A DNA stretch of 64,000 bases from Alcanivorax sp. 24 (lineage in GTDB: Bacteria > Pseudomonadota > Gammaproteobacteria > Pseudomonadales > Alcanivoracaceae). The stretch spans positions 1 through 64,000 of the forward strand of contig NZ_SNUA01000006.1 of NCBI RefSeq assembly GCF_004360225.1. Reading direction: 5' to 3'. Under the pieces are notes generated by a model. That model made no database searches. It worked only from the letters and a program-made list of their open reading frames with translations, and was not told where the DNA came from. The translations under genes were made by a program, and so were the position numbers. Positions 44,451 to 53,505 of this stretch are shown here, in pieces. Numbering within the stretch: position 1 is the stretch's first letter; every line of letters starts with the position of its first letter.

Positions 44451-44484
44451 GAGTTGCGGTGTGTTCTGGTGAGGAATTCAGACC

Positions 44485-45828
44485 ATGCACACTGATAAAG
44501 CAACCCGATTGCAACTTTTTGATCTGCGCCTGGTACAGACCCGGGTCTTCCATCTGACCTGGCTGGCGTTCTTCGTCTGCTTCTTCGCGTGGTTCGCCTG
44601 CGCCCCTTTGATGCCGGTGATTCGCGGTGAATTCGGTCTGACCACCAAGCAGATCGCCAACATCAACATCGCCGCCGTGGCGATCACCATTCTCGTCCGG
44701 CTGATCATCGGCCCGCTTTGTGACCGGTATGGGCCGCGCAAGACCTACACCGGCTTGATGTTGCTTGGCGCTATTCCGGTGTTCGGCGTGGCGGCGGCGC
44801 AGAGCTACGAGAGCTTTCTGTTCTTTCGCCTTCTCATCGGTGCCGTGGGCGCCAGCTTCGTGATTACCCAGTACCACACTTCGATCATGTATGCGCCCAA
44901 CGTGGTGGGCACCGCCAATGCGGCAGCGGCGGGCTGGGGCAATGCCGGTGGTGGCGCGGCGCAGGCGCTGATGCCATTGGTGCTTGGCGCGGTGTTGATG
45001 TTTGGCGTTGGTGAAGCGTTCGGTTGGCGTCTGGCCTTGCTGGTGCCCGGGGTTCTGATGTTGGTGATGGCGTTTCTTTACTGGCGTTTCACCCAGGATT
45101 GCATGGACGGCAATTACAGCGATCTGCGTGCCGCCGGCAAGGTTCCGGATACGGGGAAGAAAGGCGGTTGGGACAGCTTCAAACTGGCCGCGGGCAACTA
45201 TCGTGTATGGATGCTGTTCGTCACCTACGGCGCTTGCTTCGGCGTCGAAATTTTCATGCACAACGTGGTCGCCACCTATTTTCTCGATAACTTCGACTTG
45301 TCCTTGAAAAGCGCGGGGCTGGTGGCGGGCAGCTTCGGTTTGCTGGCCCTGTTCGCCCGCGCGCTCGGCGGCTGGGTTTCCGATCAGGTGGCACGCCGGG
45401 GTGGTCTGGATGCCCGTGCCCTGGTGCTGTTCGTGCTCATCGTTGGCGAGGGGCTGGGGCTGCTGCTGTTCTCACTGATGGACAATTTCCAACTGGCGGT
45501 GCTGTCGATGCTCGCCTTCGGCCTGTTCACCCATATGGCCTGCGGCGCCACCTACGCTCTGGTGCCGTTCATCGACCGCCAGGCGCTCGGCGGCGTGGCT
45601 GGCATTATCGGCGCCGGCGGTAATGTGGGCGCGGTGGCCGCCGGTTTCCTGCTGCTGTGGGTGGGGGAAGTACAGCACACCCTGTTCATCCTTGGCGCTT
45701 TGGTGCTGGTCAGCGCCCTGTGCGCCATCGCCGTGCGTTTCTCCGCCGCGCATAAAGCCCGTGAAGAAGAACTTTACCAGGAAGCCCTGGCACAGCGGTC
45801 CGCCCAGGTTGTCGGCGGTAGCGCCTGA
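44485..45828 (+). CDS. nitrate/nitrite transporter, NarK/NasA-type MFS
   Basis: The 447-residue protein has about 12 TM helices. The motif LCDRYGPRKTY is the MFS loop and AAAAGWGNAGGGAAQALMP is the nitrate signature; a second GGVAGIIGAGGNVGAV copy lies near residue 370. Such carriers import nitrate by proton symport or nitrate/nitrite exchange. It is the first gene behind the sigma-54 promoter and is followed after 25 bases by the reductase subunit gene, consistent with assimilatory nitrate uptake. Confidence 0.92.
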   Translation: MHTDKATRLQLFDLRLVQTRVFHLTWLAFFVCFFAWFACAPLMPVIRGEFGLTTKQIANINIAAVAITILVRLIIGPLCDRYGPRKTYTGLMLLGAIPVFGVAAAQSYESFLFFRLLIGAVGASFVITQYHTSIMYAPNVVGTANAAAAGWGNAGGGAAQALMPLVLGAVLMFGVGEAFGWRLALLVPGVLMLVMAFLYWRFTQDCMDGNYSDLRAAGKVPDTGKKGGWDSFKLAAGNYRVWMLFVTYGACFGVEIFMHNVVATYFLDNFDLSLKSAGLVAGSFGLLALFARALGGWVSDQVARRGGLDARALVLFVLIVGEGLGLLLFSLMDNFQLAVLSMLAFGLFTHMACGATYALVPFIDRQALGGVAGIIGAGGNVGAVAAGFLLLWVGEVQHTLFILGALVLVSALCAIAVRFSAAHKAREEELYQEALAQRSAQVVGGSA

Positions 45829-45853
45829 GACACCGGGTCCGATGGAGGTGGTG

Positions 45854-47320
45854 ATGAAACAGGAACGGTTGGTGGTGATTGGGAACGGCATGGTGGGGCA
45901 GAAATATCTGGACCATCTGGTGGCGGACGGGCTGCATCACCGTTATCAGGTCACGGTGTTATGCGCGGAACCGCGCCCGGCCTACGACCGGGTTCACCTG
46001 TCGGAATTTTTCACCGGACGCAGCAGCGAGGACTTGTCCCTGGTGCCGGAGCGTTTTTTTGAACGCCACGGCCTTGAGCTGCGTTTGAGTGAGGGCGCCG
46101 ACAGCATCGATCTGGAGAGCAAGACGATCCGGACCGCCAAGGGGGCCACGCTGGACTACGACAAGCTGGTGCTGGCCACCGGGTCCTACCCGTTCGTGCC
46201 GCCGGTGCCGGGGCGTGGCCGCGCCGGTTGCCTGGTGTACCGCACCATCGAGGATCTGGAAGCGATCATGGCATCCGGGCGGGATGCGGAAGTGGGCGCG
46301 GTGATAGGCGGTGGCCTGCTCGGTCTTGAAGCGGCCAAAGCCCTGCGCGATATCGGCTTGCAAACCCATGTGGTGGAATTCGCGCCGCGCCTGATGGCGG
46401 TGCAGGTGGACGATGGCGGCGGCGCGCTGCTGCGCCGCAAGATCGAACAGCTCGGCGTGTTCGTGCATACCGGCATGAACACCACGGAAATCATTGACGG
46501 GGAGTTCTACCGTCACCGTCTCAACTTCGCCGATGGCGAGCACCTGGAAGCGGACCTGGTGGTATTTTCCGCCGGCATTCGCCCCCAGGACACGCTGGCC
46601 CGCGACGCCGGTCTGGCGGTGGGCGAGCGCGGCGGGATCATCATCGACAATCACTGCCGTACCTCCGATCCGGATGTTTACGCCATCGGCGAGTGCGCGC
46701 TCTGGGGCGGGCGCATCTATGGCCTGGTGGCGCCCGGTTACGAGATGGCGCGCGCCGCCGTCAGTCATTTGCGGCATCGGCGTGATGAAACACGGGCGCT
46801 ACCGTTCACCGGCGCCGATATGTCCACCAAATTGAAGTTGATGGGCGTGGACGTGGCGTCCCTGGGGGATGCCCATGCCAGCACGCCGGGAGCCTGCTGT
46901 TATCGCTACGAGGACGAGCGCAAGCAGATTTACAAGAAGCTGGTGGTCAGCGAGGACGGTCGTCGCCTGCTGGGCGGCGTGCTGGTGGGCGACGCACGGG
47001 AATACAACACCTTGTTGCAACTGATGCTCAATGACATGGCGTTGCCGGAAACGCCGGAGCAATTGATCCTGCCCGCCGCCCAGGGGGCCGCGCCGGCCCT
47101 CGATGTCACCCGGTTGCCGGACAGCGCCACGCTGTGCCAGTGCCAGAATGTGACCAAGGGAACCTTGTGCCAGGCCATCGCCGAGGGGCACTGTGATCTG
47201 GCGGCGATCAAGCAGTGTACTGGCGCCGCCACCGGTTGTGGCGGTTGCGAGCCCATGGTTCAGACGCTGCTGGACACTTTCGGCGTCGAGGCGGATGGGC
47301 TGGCGGAGGTGGGAACATGA
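45854..47320 (+). CDS. assimilatory nitrate reductase electron-transfer subunit (FAD, [2Fe-2S])
   Basis: The 488-residue protein resembles the N-terminal half of NirB: FAD-binding VVIGNGMVGQKYL, NAD-binding GAVIGGGLLGLEAAKAL, VYAIGECALWGG, followed by a rubredoxin-reductase-like C-terminal region and one BFD-like [2Fe-2S] domain with CQCQNVTKGTLC and CTGAATGCGGC. The siroheme/[4Fe-4S] sulfite-reductase half of true NirB is missing. It probably passes NAD(P)H electrons to the downstream NasA, like NasC/NasB-type subunits. The start at 45854 has GGAGG five bases upstream. Its stop overlaps the NasA start (ATGA). Confidence 0.85.
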   Translation: MKQERLVVIGNGMVGQKYLDHLVADGLHHRYQVTVLCAEPRPAYDRVHLSEFFTGRSSEDLSLVPERFFERHGLELRLSEGADSIDLESKTIRTAKGATLDYDKLVLATGSYPFVPPVPGRGRAGCLVYRTIEDLEAIMASGRDAEVGAVIGGGLLGLEAAKALRDIGLQTHVVEFAPRLMAVQVDDGGGALLRRKIEQLGVFVHTGMNTTEIIDGEFYRHRLNFADGEHLEADLVVFSAGIRPQDTLARDAGLAVGERGGIIIDNHCRTSDPDVYAIGECALWGGRIYGLVAPGYEMARAAVSHLRHRRDETRALPFTGADMSTKLKLMGVDVASLGDAHASTPGACCYRYEDERKQIYKKLVVSEDGRRLLGGVLVGDAREYNTLLQLMLNDMALPETPEQLILPAAQGAAPALDVTRLPDSATLCQCQNVTKGTLCQAIAEGHCDLAAIKQCTGAATGCGGCEPMVQTLLDTFGVEADGLAEVGT

Positions 47321-50013
47321 CCTGCACCACCTGCCCCTACTGTGGTGTGGGCTGTGGCGTGATCGCCACGCCCGGGGATGAGAGCGCGCCGAACCGGTTA
47401 CGCATCGAAGGTGATCCGGATCACCCGGCGAACCATGGCCGTCTTTGTGTGAAAGGGTCGGCGTTGGCGGAAACGGTGGGGTTGGAAGGGCGCCTGTTGC
47501 GGCCACTGATGCGGGATCAGGCCGGACGGGAGCAAACCGTGTCCTGGGACCGGGCGCTGGGCCGGGTAGCCACGGACTTACGCCGTATCATCGACCAGCA
47601 TGGTCCGGAGGCGGTGGCCTTCTACGTCTCCGGCCAGCTGTTGACCGAGGACTACTATGTCGCCAACAAGCTGGTGAAGGGCTGGCTTGGCACCGCCAAC
47701 ATCGATACCAATTCGCGGCTGTGCATGTCCTCGGCGGTGGCCGGCCACAAACGCGCCTTCGGTGAAGATCTGGTGGGCGGCAATTATCAGGATCTGGAAG
47801 AGGCGGATCTGGTGGTGTTGGTGGGCTCCAATACCGCTTGGTGTCACCCGATCGTTTATCAGCGGCTGATGCGCAGCCGGCGCGAGCGGCCGGAGAAACG
47901 CATCGTGGTGGTGGACCCGCGCCGCACCGCCACCTGCGAGCAGGCGGATCTGCACTTGCCGGTGAAAGCCGGCTCCGACGTTTGGTTATTCAACGGGCTG
48001 CTCACCTATCTGGAAGAGCACGGCGTGGTGGACACCGGGTTTGTCGCCAACCACACCGGCGGTGCCGCCGAAGCGCTGGCCGTCGCCCGCGGCAGTGGCG
48101 GCCGCCTGGAAGCGGTCGCCAAGGCCTGCGGGGTGCCGGTGGCGCAATTGCAGGCGTTTTACGCCCTGTTCGCGCGCACCCGTAAAGTGGTGACGGTGTT
48201 TTCCCAGGGCGTGAACCAATCGTCCAGCGGCACCGACAAGGTCAACAGCATCATCAATTGCCACTTGCTCACCGGACGGCTTGGCGAGCCCGGCATGGGG
48301 CCGTTTTCCATCACCGGCCAGCCCAATGCCATGGGCGGCCGGGAAGTGGGCGGCCTGTCCAATACGTTGGCGGCGCACCTGGAACTGGATGAACCGGCGC
48401 ACCGGCAACTGGTGCAGGAGTTCTGGGGCAGTCCGCGCATTGCCCGGGAACCGGGTTTGAAAGCCGTGGACTTGTTTGAGGCGGTACACGAAGGCCGTAT
48501 CAAAGCGTTGTGGGTGATGGCCACCAACCCGGTGGTGAGCCTGCCGGACGCCGACCGGGTCCGCGAGGCCCTGCGCCGATGCGAGCTACTGGTAGTGTCC
48601 GATCTGTTTGCCGATACCGATACCGCCGCCGAGGCCGGGGTGGTGCTGCCGGCGCTGGGCTGGGGCGAGAAAGACGGTACCGTGACCAACTCGGAACGCT
48701 GCCTGTCCCGGCAAAAAGCCTTTCTGCCGGCACCGGGAAAGGCAAAGCCGGACTGGTGGGCGGTCAGTGAGGTGGCCCGGCGGCTGGGGTTCGATGGCTT
48801 CGCCTATGAGCAACCCCATCAAATTTTCGATGAACACGCGCGGCTGTCGGCCTGGCGCAATGACGACGATGGCGTGCGGCGTGCTTTCCATATTGGCGGT
48901 TTGGCGGGCCTCGACGCCGAGGGCTATGATCGCCTGCGCCCGTGCCAGTGGCCGGTGCCGCAAGCTGGTGAACATACCCCCCGGCTGTTCCAGGACCGCC
49001 GCTTTTTCCATGGGGATGGCAAGGCCCGGCTGGTGCCTACCGCACCCCGTGCTCCGGTCAATGCGGTGGATGACGAGTTCCCGCTGGTGCTCAACACTGG
49101 CCGTATTCGCGACCAATGGCACACCATGACGCGCACCGGCCGCGCCCCGCGTCTGGCCAGCCACCTGCCCGAGCCGTTCGTGGAAATGCATCCTTACGAA
49201 GCGATGTTGTGCGGCGTGCAGGATGGCGCCCTGGTGCGCGTGGCCAGTGGTTGGGGCGCGATGGTGGCGCGGTTGCGTTGCACCGCTGACCAGCCTCGCC
49301 GGACGGTGTTCGTGCCGATTCACTGGAATGACCAGCGAGCGTCGGATGCCCGCGTTGGCGCGCTGGTCAACCCGGTGGTGGATCCGCTCTCCGGAGAACC
49401 GGAATTCAAACACACGCCAGTGATGGTGTCGCCGTTCCCGGTGGATTGGCACGGGGTGGTCCATAGCCGTTCCCCGCTCCAATTTGAAGGCCGCGAGGCA
49501 CCGGCCTATTGGGTTTGTATCCAGGGTGACGGTTTTCTGCGCTATGAACTGGCCGGCCGGGGCCGGCTCGAGGCGCCGCATCTGTGGAGCCGGGCGCTGT
49601 TGGGGCTCGGTGAGCAGACGCAGTGGCTGGAAGTGGGTGAGGACAGTGCCGGCGACTATCGCGCCGTGGTTCTGGAGCAAGGACGCTTGCTGGCCTGCGC
49701 CTATCTGTCACCGCGCGCGGAGCTGCCTTCACGCAGTTGGCTGAGTCGTGTTTTCGGCAAGCAGGATGTCTCCGAGGCGGATGTCGTCGGGCTCAAGCTG
49801 GGACGGTCGGTGGATCCGGCCGACGATGTCGGTGCCACGGTCTGCTCTTGTTACTCGGTGGGTCGGAATACCATCCTCGACGCCATTCGCGATAACGGGT
49901 TAACCTCGGTGGAGGGCGTTGGGCGCTGCGTCAGGGCGGGCACCAATTGCGGCTCCTGCCAGCCGGAAATCCGCGCCCTGATCGAAGGGGCAAGATTGGC
50001 GGAGGGCGCGTGA
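47317..50013 (+). CDS. nasA: assimilatory nitrate reductase catalytic subunit
   Basis: The 898-residue molybdoenzyme reduces nitrate to nitrite. The N-terminal [4Fe-4S] ligands are Cys6, Cys9, Cys13 and Cys44 (CPYCGVGC ... GRLCVKG). Mo-bisMGD domains follow, with TNSRLCMSSAVAGHKRAFG, GSNTAWCHPI and SQGVNQSSSGTDKVNSIINCHLLTG split among them, and a molydopterin-binding C-terminal domain near residues 590-700 (LVLNTGRIRDQWHTMTRTG). A BFD-like [2Fe-2S] domain closes the protein (CSCYSVG ... CVRAGTNCGSCQPE), the usual contact for the electron-transfer partner. The gene overlaps both neighbours and is followed directly by Moco genes. Confidence 0.93.
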   Translation: MTCTTCPYCGVGCGVIATPGDESAPNRLRIEGDPDHPANHGRLCVKGSALAETVGLEGRLLRPLMRDQAGREQTVSWDRALGRVATDLRRIIDQHGPEAVAFYVSGQLLTEDYYVANKLVKGWLGTANIDTNSRLCMSSAVAGHKRAFGEDLVGGNYQDLEEADLVVLVGSNTAWCHPIVYQRLMRSRRERPEKRIVVVDPRRTATCEQADLHLPVKAGSDVWLFNGLLTYLEEHGVVDTGFVANHTGGAAEALAVARGSGGRLEAVAKACGVPVAQLQAFYALFARTRKVVTVFSQGVNQSSSGTDKVNSIINCHLLTGRLGEPGMGPFSITGQPNAMGGREVGGLSNTLAAHLELDEPAHRQLVQEFWGSPRIAREPGLKAVDLFEAVHEGRIKALWVMATNPVVSLPDADRVREALRRCELLVVSDLFADTDTAAEAGVVLPALGWGEKDGTVTNSERCLSRQKAFLPAPGKAKPDWWAVSEVARRLGFDGFAYEQPHQIFDEHARLSAWRNDDDGVRRAFHIGGLAGLDAEGYDRLRPCQWPVPQAGEHTPRLFQDRRFFHGDGKARLVPTAPRAPVNAVDDEFPLVLNTGRIRDQWHTMTRTGRAPRLASHLPEPFVEMHPYEAMLCGVQDGALVRVASGWGAMVARLRCTADQPRRTVFVPIHWNDQRASDARVGALVNPVVDPLSGEPEFKHTPVMVSPFPVDWHGVVHSRSPLQFEGREAPAYWVCIQGDGFLRYELAGRGRLEAPHLWSRALLGLGEQTQWLEVGEDSAGDYRAVVLEQGRLLACAYLSPRAELPSRSWLSRVFGKQDVSEADVVGLKLGRSVDPADDVGATVCSCYSVGRNTILDAIRDNGLTSVEGVGRCVRAGTNCGSCQPEIRALIEGARLAEGA

Positions 50014-50606
50014 TGGAGGACGTGACCGTTGCGATCCTCGCGGGTGGCCAGGGACGCCGGCTCGGTGGTGTGGACAAGGGCCTGATTCCGGTATTGGGTC
50101 GCAGCCTGGTGGAGCGGGTGCTGCAAGCGGTGCCCGCCGGAACGGCGAGACTGATCGTGGCCAATCGTAATCTGCGTGCCTATCAGGCATTGGGTGTGCC
50201 GGTGGTCAGTGATCCCTGGCCGGATTTTCGTGGGCCCCTGGCCGGTATTCTGGCCGCGTTACGCACTGCCTCCACTCGGTGGGTTCTTATTCTCCCCTGT
50301 GATGCGGTGACCTTGCCCGACGATCTGCTGCCCCGTTTAATGATCCAGGCCAAGCTGCAAGGCTTGCGGGCAGCGTATGCTGAGGCGCATGGTCAGGGGC
50401 AGTACTTGTGCTGCCTGCTGAATCGCGATCTGGAGAGCGGGCTTGCCGAAGCGCTGGAGCTTGGTGAGCGGGCGCCACGTCACTGGTTCGCCTCCATCGG
50501 CGCGCGGCCGGTGGACTTTTCCGACGTGCAGCCGGAGCCGCTGTGGAGTTTGAACAACCCCGCGGAAGTGGCCGACGCTTGTGCCCGTCTGAGCCGGGGA
50601 GACTGA
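50013..50606 (+). CDS. mobA: molybdenum cofactor guanylyltransferase
   Basis: MobA (197 residues) transfers GMP to molybdopterin to form MGD, required by NasA. The motif LAGGQGRRLGGVDKGLIPVL is the nucleotide-binding loop; DPWPDFRGPLAGILAAL and LPCDAVTLPDDLL follow. The start shares one base with the NasA stop (TGATG), so it is directly coupled to nitrate reductase translation. Confidence 0.92.
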   Translation: MEDVTVAILAGGQGRRLGGVDKGLIPVLGRSLVERVLQAVPAGTARLIVANRNLRAYQALGVPVVSDPWPDFRGPLAGILAALRTASTRWVLILPCDAVTLPDDLLPRLMIQAKLQGLRAAYAEAHGQGQYLCCLLNRDLESGLAEALELGERAPRHWFASIGARPVDFSDVQPEPLWSLNNPAEVADACARLSRGD

Positions 50607-50608
50607 TC

Positions 50609-51613
50609 ATGGGCGTAGCCTTTGAGCCGTTGTCAGTAAAAGAGCCATTGCAGGACCGTTTCGGCCGTATCAAACGCAAGCTGCGCTTGTCCTTGACCGA
50701 TCGCTGCAACTTCCGTTGCCGGTATTGCATGCCGGAACATCCCCAATGGCTGCCCGGGCGGGAACTGATGAACCGGGAGGAGCTGCTGCGGCTGGCGACC
50801 CTGTTCGTGGACAACGGCATTGAAGAACTGCGCCTGACTGGTGGCGAGCCGCTGCTGCGCAGGGACGTGGTGGCATGCGTGGCGGCACTGTCCGGGTTGC
50901 GTGAGCGTGGTTTGAAACGGCTGTCGATGACCACCAACGGTACCCGTTTGCCGGAGCTGCTTGATGACCTGATCGAGGCGGGCCTGGACGATTTGAACAT
51001 CAGCCTGGACGCGGTGGACGAGGGCCGCTTCCAGGCGCTCACCGGGCGCCGGTTGGCGCCGGTGCTGGCGGGGATCGAAAAGGCCCGCGACAGCGGCCTG
51101 CCGGTGAAACTGAACGCGGTGCTGATTCAAGGGTATAACGACGACCAGATCCTGCCGCTGGCCCACTGGGCAAAAGTCCGGGGCCTGCCGCTACGCTTCA
51201 TCGAATATATGCCCTTGGATGAACCGGGGCGCTGGCGTGAGGACCAGGTGGTGTCCGAGGCCCGGATCCTCGCTACCCTGGCTGATCACTATCGGATCCA
51301 GGCTCGAGCGCGAGGCGCCGCCCCGGCCACCGAATACCGGCTCGATGACGACTACACCGTGGGCGTGATCTCGACGGTGACCAAACCGTTTTGCGCCGAC
51401 TGCGACCGGCTGCGTTTGACCGCCAACGGGCACCTTTACACTTGCCTGTTCGCCCGCCAGGGGCATGATCTGCTGACGCCGCTGCGCGGCGGGGAGAGCG
51501 AGGCGCGGCTGCGGCATCGCATTGAACAACGCGTCTGGTACAAGGACGCCGGCTACGCGGCGACGCCGGGGCCGGTGGACCGACCAATCACCATGCACGG
51601 GATGGGAGGCTGA
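50609..51613 (+). CDS. moaA: GTP 3',8-cyclase (Moco step 1)
   Basis: MoaA (334 residues) is the radical SAM enzyme that starts Moco synthesis with MoaC. The SAM cluster motif CNFRCRYC is near residue 32, and the C-terminal cluster reads CADCDRLRLTANGHLYTC. LTGGEPLLRRD is also conserved, and the protein ends in Gly-Gly as usual. It begins two bases after the mobA stop. A frame open upstream to 50543 only overlaps mobA. Confidence 0.95.
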   Translation: MGVAFEPLSVKEPLQDRFGRIKRKLRLSLTDRCNFRCRYCMPEHPQWLPGRELMNREELLRLATLFVDNGIEELRLTGGEPLLRRDVVACVAALSGLRERGLKRLSMTTNGTRLPELLDDLIEAGLDDLNISLDAVDEGRFQALTGRRLAPVLAGIEKARDSGLPVKLNAVLIQGYNDDQILPLAHWAKVRGLPLRFIEYMPLDEPGRWREDQVVSEARILATLADHYRIQARARGAAPATEYRLDDDYTVGVISTVTKPFCADCDRLRLTANGHLYTCLFARQGHDLLTPLRGGESEARLRHRIEQRVWYKDAGYAATPGPVDRPITMHGMGG

Positions 51614-51861
51614 TGAATCTGTCCTTTGAACTTTACGGTGAGCTGATCCCGCTGGCGGGCGGGGAACGTATCACGCTGGCCGCGGAAACGGCGCCGGCCA
51701 CGGTGGCCGAGGCCCTGGTGCTGTTGGCCGATCAGTGTCCGGCCCTGCAACCGCGCCTGGAGCAGTGCGCGGCGGTGCGCGATACCGACGTCCTGTTGCG
51801 TTCCGACCCGCTGCCGGAAAACGGCCACCTGGTGCTGTTGCCGCCGGTGGCGGGGGGATGA
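51613..51861 (+). CDS. moaD: molybdopterin synthase small subunit
   Basis: MoaD (82 residues) is a ubiquitin-fold sulfur carrier. It ends in PPVAGG, the Gly-Gly tail that is thiocarboxylated by MoeB. Its start shares one base with the moaA stop, and its stop overlaps moaE by 4 bases (ATGA). Confidence 0.93.
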   Translation: MNLSFELYGELIPLAGGERITLAAETAPATVAEALVLLADQCPALQPRLEQCAAVRDTDVLLRSDPLPENGHLVLLPPVAGG

Positions 51862-52391
51862 CCATGACGGATTCGAGTAACCGGACGCACTTGACCGAAC
51901 AGCCGATCGCCATCGACGCGTTGCTGGCGCTGGATCAGTACCCGGAGTGCGGCGGTTTGGCGCTGTTCGCCGGCACCGTGCGTGACCATCATCAGGGATT
52001 GCCGGTGGAGAGCCTGCGCTATACCGCCTACGTGCCGTTGGCGGAGAAACGCATCGCCGAGATCGAGCAGCAGGCCCGTGAGCGTTTTGGGCTGAGCTAT
52101 TGCCGGGTAGTGCATCGCCTGGGCGCACTGCGTATCGGTGACGTGGCGATCGTCTGCGTGGCGCGAGCCGCGCACCGGGCGGAAGCGTTCGAGGCCTGCC
52201 GTTATCTGGTCGATGAGGTAAAGCATCAGGCGCCGATCTGGAAAGAAGAATTTTATACCGACGGCAGCAGCGCCTATGTCCAGGGTTGCTGCATTCGCCC
52301 GGACACCCATTCCGATGCTCATTCGGACAATCAGCGTGACGTTCACCCGGACCATCACCGGGTCCACCATTGTGATGGAGACCATTCTTGA
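51858..52391 (+). CDS. moaE: molybdopterin synthase large subunit with His/Asp-rich tail
   Basis: MoaE (177 residues) receives sulfur from MoaD and converts cPMP to molybdopterin. FAGTVRDHHQG, LRYTAYVPLAEKRI, RLGALRIGDVAIV and VKHQAPIWKEEFYTDGS with the catalytic lysines (near 122 and 129) are intact. The last 34 residues, after YVQGCCI, are unlike usual MoaE: they contain 8 His and 7 Asp (for example HSDAHSDN and HPDHHRVHHCDGDH), a possible metal-binding extension. A second ATG two codons in is an alternative start. Overlaps moaD. Confidence 0.92.
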   Translation: MTMTDSSNRTHLTEQPIAIDALLALDQYPECGGLALFAGTVRDHHQGLPVESLRYTAYVPLAEKRIAEIEQQARERFGLSYCRVVHRLGALRIGDVAIVCVARAAHRAEAFEACRYLVDEVKHQAPIWKEEFYTDGSSAYVQGCCIRPDTHSDAHSDNQRDVHPDHHRVHHCDGDHS

Positions 52392-53317
52392 AAGACGTCA
52401 GTAATAAACCGGACTCGTTCCGCAGCGCCCGCGCCCAATGTCGGCTGCGGGCCCCTCAGGACTGCATCGAGCGCCTGCGCCGTGGCGACACCGACAAAGG
52501 CGATGCCCTGAAGACCGCTCGCATCGCCGGCATTCTTGCCGCCAAGCGCACCGACGAATTGCTGCCGCTATGCCACCCGCTACCGATCCACCGCGCTGAA
52601 CTGGAGTTCGAACTGGGTGAGGAGCAGGTGACGATCCTGGCCGAAGTGCAAACCATTGGCCCCACCGGAGTGGAGATGGAAGCGCTTACCGCCGCGCAGA
52701 TGGCGGCGCTCACCTTGTACGACATGCTCAAGCCACATTGCCGCCCGGATCAGTTGGAAATTACCGACGGTCGCTTGCTGGAAAAAACCGGTGGCAAGTC
52801 CCAGTTCCGTCGCTATCTGCGTGCGCCGATGAGCGCCGCGGTGATCGTGCTGTCGGACACCGTGGCCGCGGGCCGCAAACCGGATACCGCCGGGCGCTCG
52901 GTGGAAGAAGGATTGGCCGCCGCCGGTTTTGAGCCGGTGCACTATCAGGTGTTGCCGGATGAGCCGGAGCAATTGCGCGAGGCGGTGCGGGCACGGCTGG
53001 CCGAAGGCACGGCGCTGGTCGTGACTGTCGGCGGCACCGGCGTTGGTCCCCGCGATTGCACCGTGGACACGGTGCAACCCATGTTGACCACCGAACTGCC
53101 CGGGGTAATGGAAGCGGCCCGGGACTTTGGTCAGCGTCGCACTCCCTACGCCATGATGTCCCGAGGCATTGCCGGCCTGGCCGGAGAGAGCGTGGTGGTG
53201 ACCTTCCCGGGCAGCCGGCGCGGCGCGGAGGAGACGCTGGCGGCGCTGTTGCCAGGGCTGGTGCATCTGCTGGAAGTGTGCCGGGCCGGCCGCCCGCATC
53301 CGGGCGGTTATCAGTGA
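52388..53317 (+). CDS. bifunctional Moco protein MoaC-MoaB (cPMP synthase + adenylyltransferase-like)
   Basis: A 309-residue fusion. Residues 1-150 are MoaC (KDVSNKPDSFRSARAQCRL, then LLPLCHPLPIHRAELEF and GPTGVEMEALTAAQMAALTLYD split by it). Residues 150-309 are a MoaB/MogA-type domain (VIVLSDTVAAGRKPDTAGRS, VVTVGGTGVGPRDCTVD). MoaC works with MoaA on cPMP; MoaB/Mog adenylates molybdopterin before molybdate insertion. It starts at TTG 52388 with GGAG eight bases upstream, overlapping the moaE stop by 4 bases. No ATG is available in this frame, so the start is unusual but well supported by the protein alignment. Confidence 0.88.
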   Translation: MKDVSNKPDSFRSARAQCRLRAPQDCIERLRRGDTDKGDALKTARIAGILAAKRTDELLPLCHPLPIHRAELEFELGEEQVTILAEVQTIGPTGVEMEALTAAQMAALTLYDMLKPHCRPDQLEITDGRLLEKTGGKSQFRRYLRAPMSAAVIVLSDTVAAGRKPDTAGRSVEEGLAAAGFEPVHYQVLPDEPEQLREAVRARLAEGTALVVTVGGTGVGPRDCTVDTVQPMLTTELPGVMEAARDFGQRRTPYAMMSRGIAGLAGESVVVTFPGSRRGAEETLAALLPGLVHLLEVCRAGRPHPGGYQ

Positions 53318-53383
53318 TAAGCGCAGTGGCGCGGGACGTTTGACGCCGGCCGCAAAGAGATCGAGGTCTTTTCCTGGAAGAGA

Positions 53384-53464
53384 GCCATATTCGCTGCCAA
53401 GGCAGCTTCCCACAGCGGCTCCGTAGCTTTCTCTGTGGGAAGCTGCCTTGGCAGCGAATATGGC
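53384..53464. repeat. REP palindrome between MoaCB and MoeA genes
   Basis: GCCATATTCGCTGCCAAGG and its inverted copy CCTTGGCAGCGAATATGGC flank a centre with TTCCCACAG and CTGTGGGAA; the outer arms are longer here than in other copies. It may allow partial transcription stop before moeA. Confidence 0.85.
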
Positions 53465-53505
53465 CGAATTCCTATCCCCAAGACCAGATTGAAGGAGACG
53501 CTCTG

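Noticed and set aside
45623-47320. Full-length NirB nitrite reductase
   Set aside because: The siroheme/[4Fe-4S] half is absent and the next gene overlaps the stop; better read as NasA electron-transfer subunit. The extra N-terminal frame upstream of 45854 overlaps the transporter.
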